57,242 bases of DNA from Desulfobacterales bacterium (GCA_030834695.1 JAUQXK010000117.1:1-57242), one strand, 5' to 3'; shown: positions 27,591-36,173, numbered from the stretch's first letter. Numbers and translations are program-made. The notes: generated from the sequence alone by a model not told the origin.

Positions 27591-27788
27591 TCAATCCTTG
27601 AAAATTTTAGGTTTGTCCGACGGTCTGAACCCCAGCGCCAGCAGGATCTTGCGCTGTGTCTCCATCCGGCACGGCATGCCTTTTTCGATACGCGAAATCG
27701 TGATCGGCGACAGTTCAGCCTGCTTGGCGAGTTCGGTTTTGCTCATGAGAAGCGATTCGCGCACGATTTTGAGATTGTTTTTGGCCAT
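27591..27788 (-). CDS. Small XRE-family HTH protein heading the pil operon
   Basis: This encodes 65 residues, essentially one helix-turn-helix domain (MSKTELAKQAELSPITISRI) with a short basic tail. It is a DNA-binding protein that probably acts as a dimer. Its place directly before pilM on the same strand, 9 bases apart, suggests it controls the pilus operon and itself. AT-rich dyads upstream (27811-27830, 27883-27900) are possible binding sites. Target and direction of control are inference. Confidence 0.85.
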   Translation of the reverse strand: MAKNNLKIVRESLLMSKTELAKQAELSPITISRIEKGMPCRMETQRKILLALGFRPSDKPKIFKD

Positions 27789-28303
27789 CGCTCAAGCGTG
27801 AATATTCAGGTTAATGAGTCTTATAATTAATGATGATGGGCTTCCAGGTTCGGTTTTTATGTATATCGGCCGTCAACTAACTTTAATTATGCTCAATTAA
27901 CTAAATTTATCTTTCCATGGGCCGCGTTGGGCCGGAGCATCGCGATCACAGGCTCGATCGCATATCGTAGCAAATTTTGCGCCACTGCGCGGTTGCCGGC
28001 CAACCCTTCAGAGGCCTATTCATTATACAGCCTGATTTCAAAAGGTTAAAACCGAAACCCGCTTGGATCCTCGATCCGCAGGATGCCCTTTCGTCTGCCG
28101 TGCGCCAATGTCTGTGCTTTTTCGTCGACATACCGTCAAATTTTTGTAATTCACGCTCATCTGCGTCCGGCTCGGTGGGGTGCACACGTTGGGAACGGCC
28201 GGGTGCGCTTCGGCCGGGGTCGCGCCGGCCTTTGCCGATGAGTGGGATATCGGCCCCGGCACCTAAAACTTTAACTCGAATTTGAGGCTTTTTCGTTGCG
28301 GCC
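27789..28303. other. Non-coding divergent region between the pil operon and the kinase gene
   Basis: About 515 bases. The left third is AT-rich with TTAAT/ATTAA dyads. The right part is GC-rich with no convincing gene; an open frame on the minus strand here runs on into the kinase gene and is not protein-like. A GCCGAT/ATCGGC hairpin lies near 28236-28256. I see no riboswitch I can name. Confidence 0.5.
27883..27900. promoter_or_regulatory. Possible operator: AT-rich inverted repeat upstream of the XRE-pilM operon
   Basis: TTAATT, 6 bases, AATTAA: a perfect 6-base dyad about 95 bases upstream of the XRE start. A looser TTAAT/ATTAA dyad lies at 27811-27830. These could bind the XRE protein, but no experiment or comparison backs this. 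Confidence 0.3.
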
Positions 28304-28332
28304 TTGAAACTGCCTGAGTTTACTTCTATACT
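28304..28332 (+). promoter_or_regulatory. Predicted promoter for the two-component genes
   Basis: TTGAAA and TATACT are separated by exactly 17 bases; predicted leader about 30 bases. Confidence 0.6.
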
Positions 28333-28368
28333 TTTCAAAACGATTGCACGGGGATTCAACCATTGCGA

Positions 28369-29799
28369 ATGGACCGAACAATATCCGAAGAGCGCATCAA
28401 GCCGTTTCGCCTCGTCAAGTATTTCACTTTCAGCGGGCTGGTGGTGATCTTTCTGGTCACCATCATCCTCGCCATTCTGAACACCCACTGGGTCAAATCC
28501 ATGCAGCGCAAGAAGAGCGAAGATTATGCGCACGCCTTGATCGAAAACCTCAACCACCAGGTCTTTCTCCAGTTTATCTTGCCGATCGGCATGAAGTTCG
28601 GCAAAGTCCAGCTCCGCAATCAAGAGCAGTTCGAGCGCATGGATAACGTGGTCCGCAGCACCCTGCACAGTTTCAAGGTGGAGGACCTCAATATCTACAG
28701 CATGAGCAACACCATCTCCTACAGCTTCGACGAGACGCGCATCGGCGTCAAGGCGTTTGGCGGCACCGCGATCGAACAGGCCAAAAGCGGACGGTCCTCC
28801 TCCAAGCTGGTCCAACGCGGCAGTTTCCTTGAGATCCTGGCGGGGTTTCCCAAGGAGGTGCGGCTGGTCACGTTTGCGCCGCTGCGGTGGGAGGAGCCGT
28901 TGGGCCGCATCACCGATCCGGTGCTCGGAGTGGTCGAAGTGGTGCAGGATTTATCCGAGGACTACCAGACCATTTTTCGCATCCAGATCCTGGTGGTGAT
29001 CACCTGCACGGTGCTGATGGGGGCTCTGCTGGTGGTCCTGGTGTTCGTCGTCAAACGCGGGGAGTCGATCATCGAACGGCGAGCTGAAGAACGCATGCGC
29101 TTAAAAGAGCAGCTGAGCCGGGTGGAGCGGATGTCGGCGATGGGTGAAATGGCGGCCGGCATTTCGCATGAGATCCGCAACCCACTGGGGATCATCCGCA
29201 GCTCGGCCGAGCTCCTGAAAAAAAAGGTGGCCAAGGTCGATCCCTCCAACGCCCTGCCCGACATCATCGTGGAGGAGGCCAGCCGCCTGAACGGCATCAT
29301 CACTGATTTCATCAACTTTGCCCGCCCCCGCAACCCTAAGCTCAATCCGTGCCGGGTGGACGACGTGATCGAAAAGACGTTGACCTTTCTGGCCACCCAA
29401 ATCGAGGAGCGCGGCTATACCATCGAGAAGACCTACCAGAGCCCGCTCCCGGAAATCATGGCAGATGCTCCCATGCTGCACCAGTCGTTTCTCAACCTTT
29501 TCATAAACGCCATGCAGGCCATGCCGGACGGCGGCCGCATCGGCGTAAGCCTCCGCGCCGAGGGCGGCCAGGCCCGCATCGAAATCGAGGATGCCGGCCC
29601 CGGGATTCCGGCGGATCTGTCGGACAAGATCTGGGATCCGTTTTTCACCACCAAGGACAAAGGGACCGGCCTGGGGCTGGGGATCGTCAAGAACATCGTC
29701 GAAGCCCATGGCGGGACGATCCGCATCGCCAACCGCGAACCGCAGGGCGCCCGCGTGACGATCGATCTGCCGGTGCGCAAACCCGAAGGCGACGCCTAG
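28369..29799 (+). CDS. Membrane sensor histidine kinase, NtrB-like
   Basis: This encodes 476 residues. Two membrane helices (about 20-38 and 203-227) enclose a periplasmic sensor of about 160 residues. The kinase core has the phospho-acceptor His267 in GISHEIRNPLGI. The N box is FINAMQAMPDGG, G1 is IEDAGPGIP and G2 is GTGLGLGIVKNIVEAHGG. It phosphorylates the regulator encoded 2 bases downstream. The ATG at 28369 is far from the GGGG stretch, so the TTG at 28363 is a possible start. Its divergence from pil genes suggests, but does not prove, a PilS-like role. Confidence 0.9.
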   Translation: MDRTISEERIKPFRLVKYFTFSGLVVIFLVTIILAILNTHWVKSMQRKKSEDYAHALIENLNHQVFLQFILPIGMKFGKVQLRNQEQFERMDNVVRSTLHSFKVEDLNIYSMSNTISYSFDETRIGVKAFGGTAIEQAKSGRSSSKLVQRGSFLEILAGFPKEVRLVTFAPLRWEEPLGRITDPVLGVVEVVQDLSEDYQTIFRIQILVVITCTVLMGALLVVLVFVVKRGESIIERRAEERMRLKEQLSRVERMSAMGEMAAGISHEIRNPLGIIRSSAELLKKKVAKVDPSNALPDIIVEEASRLNGIITDFINFARPRNPKLNPCRVDDVIEKTLTFLATQIEERGYTIEKTYQSPLPEIMADAPMLHQSFLNLFINAMQAMPDGGRIGVSLRAEGGQARIEIEDAGPGIPADLSDKIWDPFFTTKDKGTGLGLGIVKNIVEAHGGTIRIANREPQGARVTIDLPVRKPEGDA

Positions 29800-29801
29800 C
29801 C

Positions 29802-31184
29802 ATGGAAACCATTCTGATCGTCGACGACGAAAAAAACTACCTGCTGGTGCTCAGCGCCGTGCTGGAGGAGGAAGGCTATGAGGTGCTGACCACGGCCAGC
29901 AGTCTGGAAGCCCTGGAGATTTTAAAGGCCTCGGATGTCGACCTGGTGCTTACCGACATGAAGATGCCCGGCATGGACGGCATCGAGGTGCTCGAGCAGA
30001 TCAAGACCCGCGATCCGGAGCTGCCGGTGATCATGATGACCGCCCACGGCACGGTCGACAAGGCGGTGGAGGCCATGCAGAAGGGCGCCTACAGCTACAT
30101 CCTGAAGCCCTTCGACAACGAGCGGCTGACGCTGTACGCCAAGAAAGCCATCGCAACCTACGAGGTGGTCAAGGAAAACCGCCGCCTGCGCAACGCCGTC
30201 GAGTCGCAATACCAGTTCGGCAACATCATCGGCAAGAGCAAGTCCATGCGCGATGTCTTCGAAATCATCCAAAAGGTAGCACCTTCGAACGCCACCGTTC
30301 TGATCGAAGGGGAGAGCGGGACAGGCAAAGAGCTGGTCGCCAAATCCATCCACTTCAACAGCCCGCGGCGGGACGACCCCTTCGTGGCGGTCAATTGCTC
30401 GGCGCTGGCGGAGAGCCTGCTCGAAAGCGAGCTGTTCGGCCATGAGCGAGGGGCCTTCACCGGTGCGGTGTCGAGCAAAAAAGGCCGCTTCGAACTGGCC
30501 CACGGCGGGACGCTTTTTCTGGATGAGATCGGCGAGTTATCCGCCAACCTCCAGGTCAAACTGCTGCGCGTGTTACAGGAAAAAACGATCGAGCGTGTGG
30601 GCGGGGTGCGGTCGATTGCGGTGGATATCCGGGTGATCGCCGCCACTAACCGAAACCTAAAGGAAGAATTGCGGGCCGGGCGTTTTCGCGAGGATTTATT
30701 TTACCGCCTGAATGTCGTCCACATAGCGATCCCTCCCCTGCGACTTCGTTGGGAGGACATCCGATTGCTGGTAGACCATTTTATCAAAAAATATGCATCT
30801 TCAAATCAATCGGCTGTTCCCGTGCAGGGACTGTCGCAAGAGGTCATCCGACTATTTTACGAATACAATTGGCCCGGGAACATCCGTGAGCTGGAAAACG
30901 TCATCGAGCGGGCGATTATCTTATGCGAGGACGGTCTAATCACGATAAAAGATCTGCCCAACTGGTTCAAGAACAACGTCTTCAACGCAAGAATGATCGA
31001 TAACATCCCCACCGGCGCTAAGCTCTATGAGACATTGGAATTAATTGAAAAGGAAATGATTGAGCGGGCCCTCAAAATGGCCGACAACGTTCAATCCCAT
31101 GCCGCCGCGATCCTGGGCATCGGCAAAAGCGGCCTCAACCAGAAAATCAAGAAATACAACCTGGAAGTGGGCGCCAAGAGTTGA
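29802..31184 (+). CDS. Sigma54-dependent response regulator, NtrC family
   Basis: This encodes 460 residues. The receiver domain (1-120) has Asp8, Asp9 and phospho-acceptor Asp52 (LVLTDMKMPG). The AAA+ domain has Walker A GESGTGKE, the sigma54-contact loop GAFTGA and TLFLDEIGE as Walker B. A Fis-type HTH closes the protein (AAAILGIGKSGLNQKIKKY). It activates sigma54 promoters when phosphorylated by the kinase encoded upstream. Its stop is 16 bases from the stop of the convergent TPR gene. Target genes are not visible here. Confidence 0.94.
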   Translation: METILIVDDEKNYLLVLSAVLEEEGYEVLTTASSLEALEILKASDVDLVLTDMKMPGMDGIEVLEQIKTRDPELPVIMMTAHGTVDKAVEAMQKGAYSYILKPFDNERLTLYAKKAIATYEVVKENRRLRNAVESQYQFGNIIGKSKSMRDVFEIIQKVAPSNATVLIEGESGTGKELVAKSIHFNSPRRDDPFVAVNCSALAESLLESELFGHERGAFTGAVSSKKGRFELAHGGTLFLDEIGELSANLQVKLLRVLQEKTIERVGGVRSIAVDIRVIAATNRNLKEELRAGRFREDLFYRLNVVHIAIPPLRLRWEDIRLLVDHFIKKYASSNQSAVPVQGLSQEVIRLFYEYNWPGNIRELENVIERAIILCEDGLITIKDLPNWFKNNVFNARMIDNIPTGAKLYETLELIEKEMIERALKMADNVQSHAAAILGIGKSGLNQKIKKYNLEVGAKS

Positions 31185-31200
31185 CCGCGGGCGGCGGCCC

Positions 31201-31890
31201 TCAGCTGTTGAGGCGTTCCCGGACCATGTTGACGTAAACGGAGTCCTGGTGGTCGCCCAGGAGACGGTTGAACGCCGTGGCGCTTTTCTCCGAGTCGCCC
31301 AGGCGCGCATAAAGATCGCCCAGGTGAAACAGCACGTCGTCCTGGAGATTCTTCTGGGCCGCTGACAACGCCTGCTCGAAATAGGCCACGGCCGTCGCAT
31401 AGTCCTTGAGCCCCTCGTGGGCGTATGCCAGGCTCTTCAGCAGCAGGAAGCGCATCAGCGGGTCGTCTGCAAAGCGCGCCAGCGACGCTTGATAAAGCTC
31501 GGCGGCCTGCTTGAAATCGCCGGCTTCATAGCACAGGTTCGCATACAGCACGCGCGCGATGCTTCCGTTCGAACGATTGCCGTAGTCATCGAGGATCCGC
31601 CGGAAATCCTCCGCGACCCCCTGAACGGCCTTGTCTTGGGATGTTTCGGCGCGCAGGCGCTCGTACTTGGCAAGGACCTGCGCAAGCTGCGCCGCCGCCG
31701 CCGACTCCCGCCACCCCGAGTAGCCGATATAGCCCGAGAAAAGAACCACTGCCAGCAGCACGCCGAAACAGACCGCGCCGATGGCCTTCTTGTAAGTCGC
31801 GATAAAACCCAGCATCCGGGATGAAAGCGTGATGAATTCATCCGGTTCCTTCAGCAGTTCCTTGCGTGTCTTTTTCGCCGCTGCCGCCAC
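31201..31890 (-). CDS. Membrane-anchored TPR protein, YfgM-like
   Basis: This encodes 229 residues. A basic cytoplasmic N-terminus is followed by one membrane helix (about 38-56) and periplasmic tetratricopeptide repeats (VLYANLCYEAGDFKQAAELY, then VLFHLGDLYARLGDSEKSAT). The layout resembles YfgM-type proteins that assist folding at the translocon. The GTG start at 31890 has AAGGAGGT about 5 bases upstream. It is the last gene of a minus-strand run that starts at the FmdB gene. Confidence 0.8.
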   Translation of the reverse strand: MAAAAKKTRKELLKEPDEFITLSSRMLGFIATYKKAIGAVCFGVLLAVVLFSGYIGYSGWRESAAAAQLAQVLAKYERLRAETSQDKAVQGVAEDFRRILDDYGNRSNGSIARVLYANLCYEAGDFKQAAELYQASLARFADDPLMRFLLLKSLAYAHEGLKDYATAVAYFEQALSAAQKNLQDDVLFHLGDLYARLGDSEKSATAFNRLLGDHQDSVYVNMVRERLNS

Positions 31891-31917
31891 AGGTACCTCC
31901 TTGATCGGCCGAAGCCT

Positions 31918-32964
31918 TTACGTGGGCGAAGCCGCCCCGCCCGTTGCTTGAACCGACGACGCGTCGCTCGACGGATGCGGCGGTTCCAAAAGTTGCCTGA
32001 TCCGCTGCCAGCCCGCTTCCGGGATGCTGGCCCCCAATACCTGACAGACCTCGTAGCCGCAGGCCGATCCGATCGCCCCGGATTTCTCCAGCGAGTATCC
32101 CGAAACCAGGCCGAAGAGGAAACCCGACGCCCACAAGTCTCCGGCCCCGGTCGTGTCCACCGCCCGGCCGTCGCCCTGGGCCGGCACGCTCACCACCCGG
32201 CCGTCGGCGGCGATCAGGCTGCCCCGCGGACCGAGCTTGAGGGCGGCGATCCGAGCCTCGCAACTTAGAGCCGAAAGCGCCTGCTCCGGTTCGGACCGGC
32301 CGGTGAAGGCGCGGGCCTCGTCTTCATTGGCGATCAGGATGTCCACATACTCGCGGACGATGTCCGCCAGGAAGTCCCGCGACTGGGCCACCACGTTGTA
32401 GCTGGCCAGATCGAGCGACACCCGCGCTCCCGCCGATCGGGCTGCCCTCAGTGCGGCCACGATCAGCTGCGGATTGAACAAGAGATAGCCCTCGATGTGC
32501 ACGACGGCTGCATCGGCGAAATAATCCTCCCGCAGGTCCTCGGGCCGGGTTTCGGAAGCGGCCCCTAAAAAAGTCAACATCGAGCGCTCGGCGTCCGGCG
32601 TGATGATGGAAAGCACGCGGCCCGTCGGCGTATTGGACCGTGCGAGCCTCGGCTCCACCCGCCGGTTTCGCAGGGCATTTTCAAAGAAATTCCCCATCGC
32701 CCCTTGGCCGCAGGTGCCCACGAAACGGGCGGCGCCCCCGAGCTGGCCGACGCCCACCGTGGTGTTGCAGGCCGATCCGCCGGGCACGATGGCGGGAGGG
32801 CTGGAGGCCTTGGCGAGCGTCTGGTCGATGTGGGCGTTGTCCACATAGACCATTCCGCCCTTGACGGCGCCCGAGCCCGCAAGAAACTCGTCGCTCTCTT
32901 TTGCTAGAATATCCACCAGGGCCGAGCCGACGCCCACGATCACATGCTTTCGGTTGAAATCCAC
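31918..32964 (-). CDS. PfkB-family sugar/nucleoside kinase
   Basis: This encodes 348 residues. VIVGVGSALVDILA opens the ribokinase fold. PGGSACNTTVGVGQLGG is the first PfkB signature, and VDTTGAGDLWASGFL the second, with the catalytic Asp in GAGD. The sequence resembles the adenosine kinase/fructokinase subgroup with ATP as donor; the acceptor is uncertain. I chose the GTG at 32964 because GGAAAGG lies 6 bases upstream; an ATG 14 codons further up lacks such a site. It lies 27 bases before the TPR gene. Confidence 0.88.
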   Translation of the reverse strand: MDFNRKHVIVGVGSALVDILAKESDEFLAGSGAVKGGMVYVDNAHIDQTLAKASSPPAIVPGGSACNTTVGVGQLGGAARFVGTCGQGAMGNFFENALRNRRVEPRLARSNTPTGRVLSIITPDAERSMLTFLGAASETRPEDLREDYFADAAVVHIEGYLLFNPQLIVAALRAARSAGARVSLDLASYNVVAQSRDFLADIVREYVDILIANEDEARAFTGRSEPEQALSALSCEARIAALKLGPRGSLIAADGRVVSVPAQGDGRAVDTTGAGDLWASGFLFGLVSGYSLEKSGAIGSACGYEVCQVLGASIPEAGWQRIRQLLEPPHPSSDASSVQATGGAASPT

Positions 32965-33019
32965 GTAAACCCTTTCCGATCTTCGAACGCGATATCGTTC
33001 TCCCAAATAAAGTCGTTTT

Positions 33020-33066
33020 TAAAATCCCCCCACCCCCCTTTGTCAAAGCGGGAGAAGAGGGGAAGG
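33020..33066. repeat. C-rich dispersed repeat fragment
   Basis: AAAATCCCCCCACCCCCCTT, then CAAAGCGGGAGAAGAGGGG, resembles the core of the element at 36174-36323. It lies between the SH3 and PfkB genes, and no terminal inverted repeats are seen. It may also form a weak hairpin. Confidence 0.5.
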
Positions 33067-33090
33067 TCGCCCCCCCCCGTTTCCGGACGG

Positions 33091-33522
33091 CTACCAGACC
33101 AGCGAGTCGTGCAGCCACCCCTTGTCGCCGTCGGCATGCTCGACCTGGATCCAGCGGCCGTCGCGCTTGAGCACCTTGAAGGGGATGCCTTTGTCGATCT
33201 TGATCAGGACCGCCTGCTCGGTTCCGGGGCCGGCGCGCAGCTGGCACCCGTTCTGCTTGGTGACCACCGTGGGAGTCTTGTCCACGAGCGACTTGTGGAT
33301 CCAGCCGCTGTCGCCCTCGTAGTCCTTGAAGCGGATCCAGACGCCGGAGGTTTCGATGACCTCGATGGGGTAGTATTTCTCGACCTTCCAGAGCACGTCC
33401 TGATTGGGACCCGGACCCGACCGGATGTTGGCGTCCGTGGCGCTGACCGCCATCCGCTCCGCCGCGTGGGCGGCCGGGCCGATCAGGAGCATTCCCAGCA
33501 AAATCGACGCAAACCACCGCAT
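33091..33522 (-). CDS. Exported double SH3-domain protein
   Basis: This encodes 143 residues. A signal peptide (about 1-20, cleavage after AHA) is followed by two bacterial SH3 repeats: ANIRSGPGPNQDVLWKVEKY...GWIHKSLV, and CQLRAGPGTEQAVLIKIDKG...GWLHDSLV. Such repeats bind peptidoglycan or peptide ligands in the periplasm. It lies in the same-strand run between the phosphatase and the PfkB gene; gaps are about 20 and 126 bases, the latter holding a repeat fragment. Confidence 0.9.
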   Translation of the reverse strand: MRWFASILLGMLLIGPAAHAAERMAVSATDANIRSGPGPNQDVLWKVEKYYPIEVIETSGVWIRFKDYEGDSGWIHKSLVDKTPTVVTKQNGCQLRAGPGTEQAVLIKIDKGIPFKVLKRDGRWIQVEHADGDKGWLHDSLVW

Positions 33523-33541
33523 GGCTCATCGCCTTTCAGCT

Positions 33542-34189
33542 TCAGGCAAAATAGAATTCTTCCTCGGGCAGCTGCACGCAGGTCAGCTTGTTGCCGTAGA
33601 CGGCGCCGGTGTCGATCCCGATCTTGTTCGGCTCCACCCGAGGTTCATCGAAGGGGGTGTGGCCGAAGATCACTCGTTTTCCGAACGCGTGCCGGCTGTC
33701 GATGAAGTGCTCGCGGATCCAGAGCAGATCCTCCGGGCGTTGGCTCTCCAACGGCAGGCCCTTGCGCAAACCGGCGTGCACGAAGATATAATTTTCCGTC
33801 TCAAACATCAATCGCAAAGACTCGAAAAACCGCAGATGCGCCTCCGGAATCGGGTAGCGCCCCGGGGCGCTCGCCTTACGCAGATAGCTGTCCAGCGTCT
33901 GCTGCCCGCCGTTGTAGAGATAGGTCATGCGGTCTTTGCCGGAGAGGTAATCCGCCAGCATCTGCTCGTGGTTGCCCTTGAGAAACACCGTGCCGGGCCG
34001 CCGCTCCTGCAGCTCGATCAAATGCTGCACCACCTCGAAAGACTGCGGTCCCCGGTCGATGTAGTCGCCCATGAAAACCAGCCGGTCCCGCTCCCAGTCG
34101 ATCGGGATCCCTCCCAGCAATCGGACCAGAGGCTCGTAGCAGCCGTGAATGTCGCCGATGGCAAAAATCCGCTCCACGAAGCTCCTCAC
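33542..34189 (-). CDS. PPP-type metallophosphatase (Ser/Thr phosphatase or ApaH-like)
   Basis: This encodes 215 residues. The PPP motifs are complete: GDIHG, GDYIDRG, GNHE, a later His (FVHAG) and GHT. These bind two metals. Bacterial members act as protein serine/threonine phosphatases or on diadenosine tetraphosphate; the sequence does not decide. The GTG start overlaps the stop of the radical SAM gene (GTGA). Confidence 0.92.
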   Translation of the reverse strand: MRSFVERIFAIGDIHGCYEPLVRLLGGIPIDWERDRLVFMGDYIDRGPQSFEVVQHLIELQERRPGTVFLKGNHEQMLADYLSGKDRMTYLYNGGQQTLDSYLRKASAPGRYPIPEAHLRFFESLRLMFETENYIFVHAGLRKGLPLESQRPEDLLWIREHFIDSRHAFGKRVIFGHTPFDEPRVEPNKIGIDTGAVYGNKLTCVQLPEEEFYFA

Positions 34190-35121
34190 CAGCGCCTGAA
34201 CGGTGGTTGGCGCTGATCCAGCCGGGTGATCCCTTCCGCGATGGCTTCGCGCACCGCCCGGCGGTATTCATCCGGCGACAGCGCCGCCTCCAGCCCGGGA
34301 ACCTCGTCCGCCCGCCCGCAGGGCCGGTACTGGGACATGACGTTGACATAGGTCCGCGGCGATACTTCGCGGGCGATAAACCGCATGACCGGCTGAGTGC
34401 CGGCCAGACCGCCGGGCATGACCAGGTGCCGGACCAGCAGCCCGCGCAGGGCGATGCCGCGATCGTCCAGCTCCAGGTCGCCCACCTGCCGGTGCATCTC
34501 CAGCAGCGCCTGGCAAGCCGTCTCGGGATAGTCCGGCGCGTTGCAGGCGTTGCGGGCGACTTCCGGATCCCAAAATTTAAAATCCGGCATGTAAATGTCA
34601 ATCACGCCGTCGAGCAGCCTCAGGGTTTCGATGCGGTCATAGCCCCCGGAGTTGAAGACCAGCGGAACGTTCAGCCCGGCGGGAACCGCCAGCTCCAGCG
34701 CGGCCAGGATCTGGGGGACGACATGGCTCGGCGTGACGAAATTAATGTTGTGGCATCCCTGCCGCTGCAGCGCCAGCATGATTCCGGCCAGCTGCTCGTC
34801 GGTGGCTTTCTCGCCGATGCCTTCGTGGCTGATCTCGAAGTTCTGGCAGAACAGGCACAGCAGGTTGCAGTGCGCAAAGAAGATCGTGCCGGAGCCGTTT
34901 GCGCCGACCAGCGGCGCCTCCTCGCCGAAATGGGCATTGAAGCTGGAAACGAGCGCCCGGCGGCCGGTGCGGCAGACCCCGGTCGACCCGGACAGGCGGT
35001 CCGCCCGGCACATCCGCGGGCACAGGGTGCAGCTCGACATCCGCGCGCGGGCTTCGGCGAGGTTCCGGCGCAGCAGACCACTCTTATGGGCCTGAATGTA
35101 AGCTGGTTCGAATCTCGGCAT
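34186..35121 (-). CDS. Radical SAM protein, PflX/COG1313 type
   Basis: This encodes 311 residues. The N-terminal cysteine cluster CTLCPRMCRADRLSGSTGVC may hold extra iron or iron-sulphur. The radical SAM motif CNLLCLFC (CxxxCxxC) lies within GTIFFAHCNLLCLFCQN. NINFVTPSHVVPQIL is typical of COG1313, related to pyruvate formate-lyase activating enzymes. Its target protein is unknown and no glycyl-radical enzyme is nearby. I chose the ATG at 35121. It is coupled by overlap to the phosphatase gene. Confidence 0.88.
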   Translation of the reverse strand: MPRFEPAYIQAHKSGLLRRNLAEARARMSSCTLCPRMCRADRLSGSTGVCRTGRRALVSSFNAHFGEEAPLVGANGSGTIFFAHCNLLCLFCQNFEISHEGIGEKATDEQLAGIMLALQRQGCHNINFVTPSHVVPQILAALELAVPAGLNVPLVFNSGGYDRIETLRLLDGVIDIYMPDFKFWDPEVARNACNAPDYPETACQALLEMHRQVGDLELDDRGIALRGLLVRHLVMPGGLAGTQPVMRFIAREVSPRTYVNVMSQYRPCGRADEVPGLEAALSPDEYRRAVREAIAEGITRLDQRQPPFRRW

Positions 35122-35161
35122 GGTGTCTTTCGCAGGTCGCGGCCGGCCGCCGCTGAAAGGA

Positions 35162-35842
35162 TCAACGCTCGGAGGATTCAACGACGATTTTCTGGGCCAG
35201 GCCGCGCCCGAGGGCGTAACGTTTCAGATCCACGGCGACAGCCAGCTGGCCCTGGCCGTCGTTGGTGATGATCTCGATGCGGTCGCCCTGCCGCAGGCCC
35301 ATCGCCAGAAGCCTCATCCGCACGCTGGCGCCGCCGCTGATCTCGCGGATCACCAGCCGCTCGCCGGCCTTGGCCATCGTCAGCGGCATCTGCCGCGAGC
35401 GCTCCTTCAGGCAGTCGGCGCAGATCCCGTAGATCTCCATTTTGTGCCGCAGCATGTGGAACCCGTGTGTGGCGGCAATCTGGATCTGGTATTTTTCGAG
35501 GCGGTCTTCCTTGAACTCGATGATCCGGCCGCACTTGGTGCAGATCATGTGGTCGTGGTGATCGCCGAGATGGTGATGCTCGTAACGCACGACCCCGTTG
35601 TCGAACCGGCTCTGGCGGGCGAAGCCCAGGCGGCTCAGCATCTTCAGCGTATCCCGGACGAAGTCCGGCGAGAGCTTCATGCCGCTGCGGTCCAAATGCC
35701 CGGCCAGCTCGTCCACGGTGACATGCTTTTCCATCGACAGGAAGGCTTCCAGGACCTTGAAGCGGTCCTCGAAATTCTCGACGCGCTCCTGCTGGAAAAG
35801 CTTGCGGAACTGCTCTTTCTCCTGAGTGTGCAGCGGAGTCAT
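35162..35842 (-). CDS. Fur-family regulator fused to a FeoA domain
   Basis: This encodes 226 residues. Residues 1-150 are a Fur-type repressor: a winged helix (about 20-90), an HHHLGDHHDH metal site and two zinc Cys pairs, CTKC at 101-104 and CADC at 141-144. Residues about 152-222 are a FeoA/SH3-like domain (ISGGASVRMRLLAMGLRQGD). FeoA normally helps the FeoB iron pump or serves as a metal-sensing tail in DtxR proteins. The fusion suggests an iron sensor whose DNA binding is tuned by the C-terminal domain. It lies 40 bases before the radical SAM gene and 13 after the FmdB gene. Confidence 0.9.
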   Translation of the reverse strand: MTPLHTQEKEQFRKLFQQERVENFEDRFKVLEAFLSMEKHVTVDELAGHLDRSGMKLSPDFVRDTLKMLSRLGFARQSRFDNGVVRYEHHHLGDHHDHMICTKCGRIIEFKEDRLEKYQIQIAATHGFHMLRHKMEIYGICADCLKERSRQMPLTMAKAGERLVIREISGGASVRMRLLAMGLRQGDRIEIITNDGQGQLAVAVDLKRYALGRGLAQKIVVESSER

Positions 35843-35855
35843 GCGGGGAACGCCG

Positions 35856-36101
35856 TCAGCGGGAGTGCCCGGGGATTTCCCAGGTGGTGCAGGAGCCGCT
35901 CGAACAGGTGCGGGTCTGGGCGGAGCCGCCTCCGCTTTTGCCCGAATCGGGCGCCATCGCGTAGCAGGTCTTGCTCAACACCCGCTCGAACTCCTCGGAG
36001 CCGCATTTCGGGCAGCACGCCTCGACCTCTTCCTTTTTTTTAAGGACGAGGATCTCGAAGCATTCGTTGCAGGACAGACACTTGAATTCGAAAATAGGCA
36101 T
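35856..36101 (-). CDS. FmdB-family zinc ribbon protein
   Basis: This encodes 81 residues. MPIFEFKCLSCNECFE with a CxxC, then CCPKCGSEEF, forms the zinc ribbon of the FmdB regulatory family. A Ser/Gly-rich tail ends in CSSGSC. Function is not established for the family. The ATG at 36101 begins at the family N-terminus with GGAGAGG upstream. It appears to head the minus-strand run that continues through Fur-FeoA, the radical SAM gene and the phosphatase. Confidence 0.9.
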   Translation of the reverse strand: MPIFEFKCLSCNECFEILVLKKKEEVEACCPKCGSEEFERVLSKTCYAMAPDSGKSGGGSAQTRTCSSGSCTTWEIPGHSR

Positions 36102-36173
36102 GAAACCGGCCTCTCCATTCGCTTGGGATATGACAGACCCGCTCAATAATAATTGTTGCGAGTTCCGTAAATA

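Noticed and set aside
28040-28300. Possible cyclic di-GMP riboswitch
   Set aside because: On either strand I could not find the conserved GEMM core elements; only scattered short similarities.
27946-28815. Open frame of 289 codons on the minus strand between pil and the kinase
   Set aside because: Half of it is antisense to the kinase gene; the rest is not protein-like and has no ribosome site.
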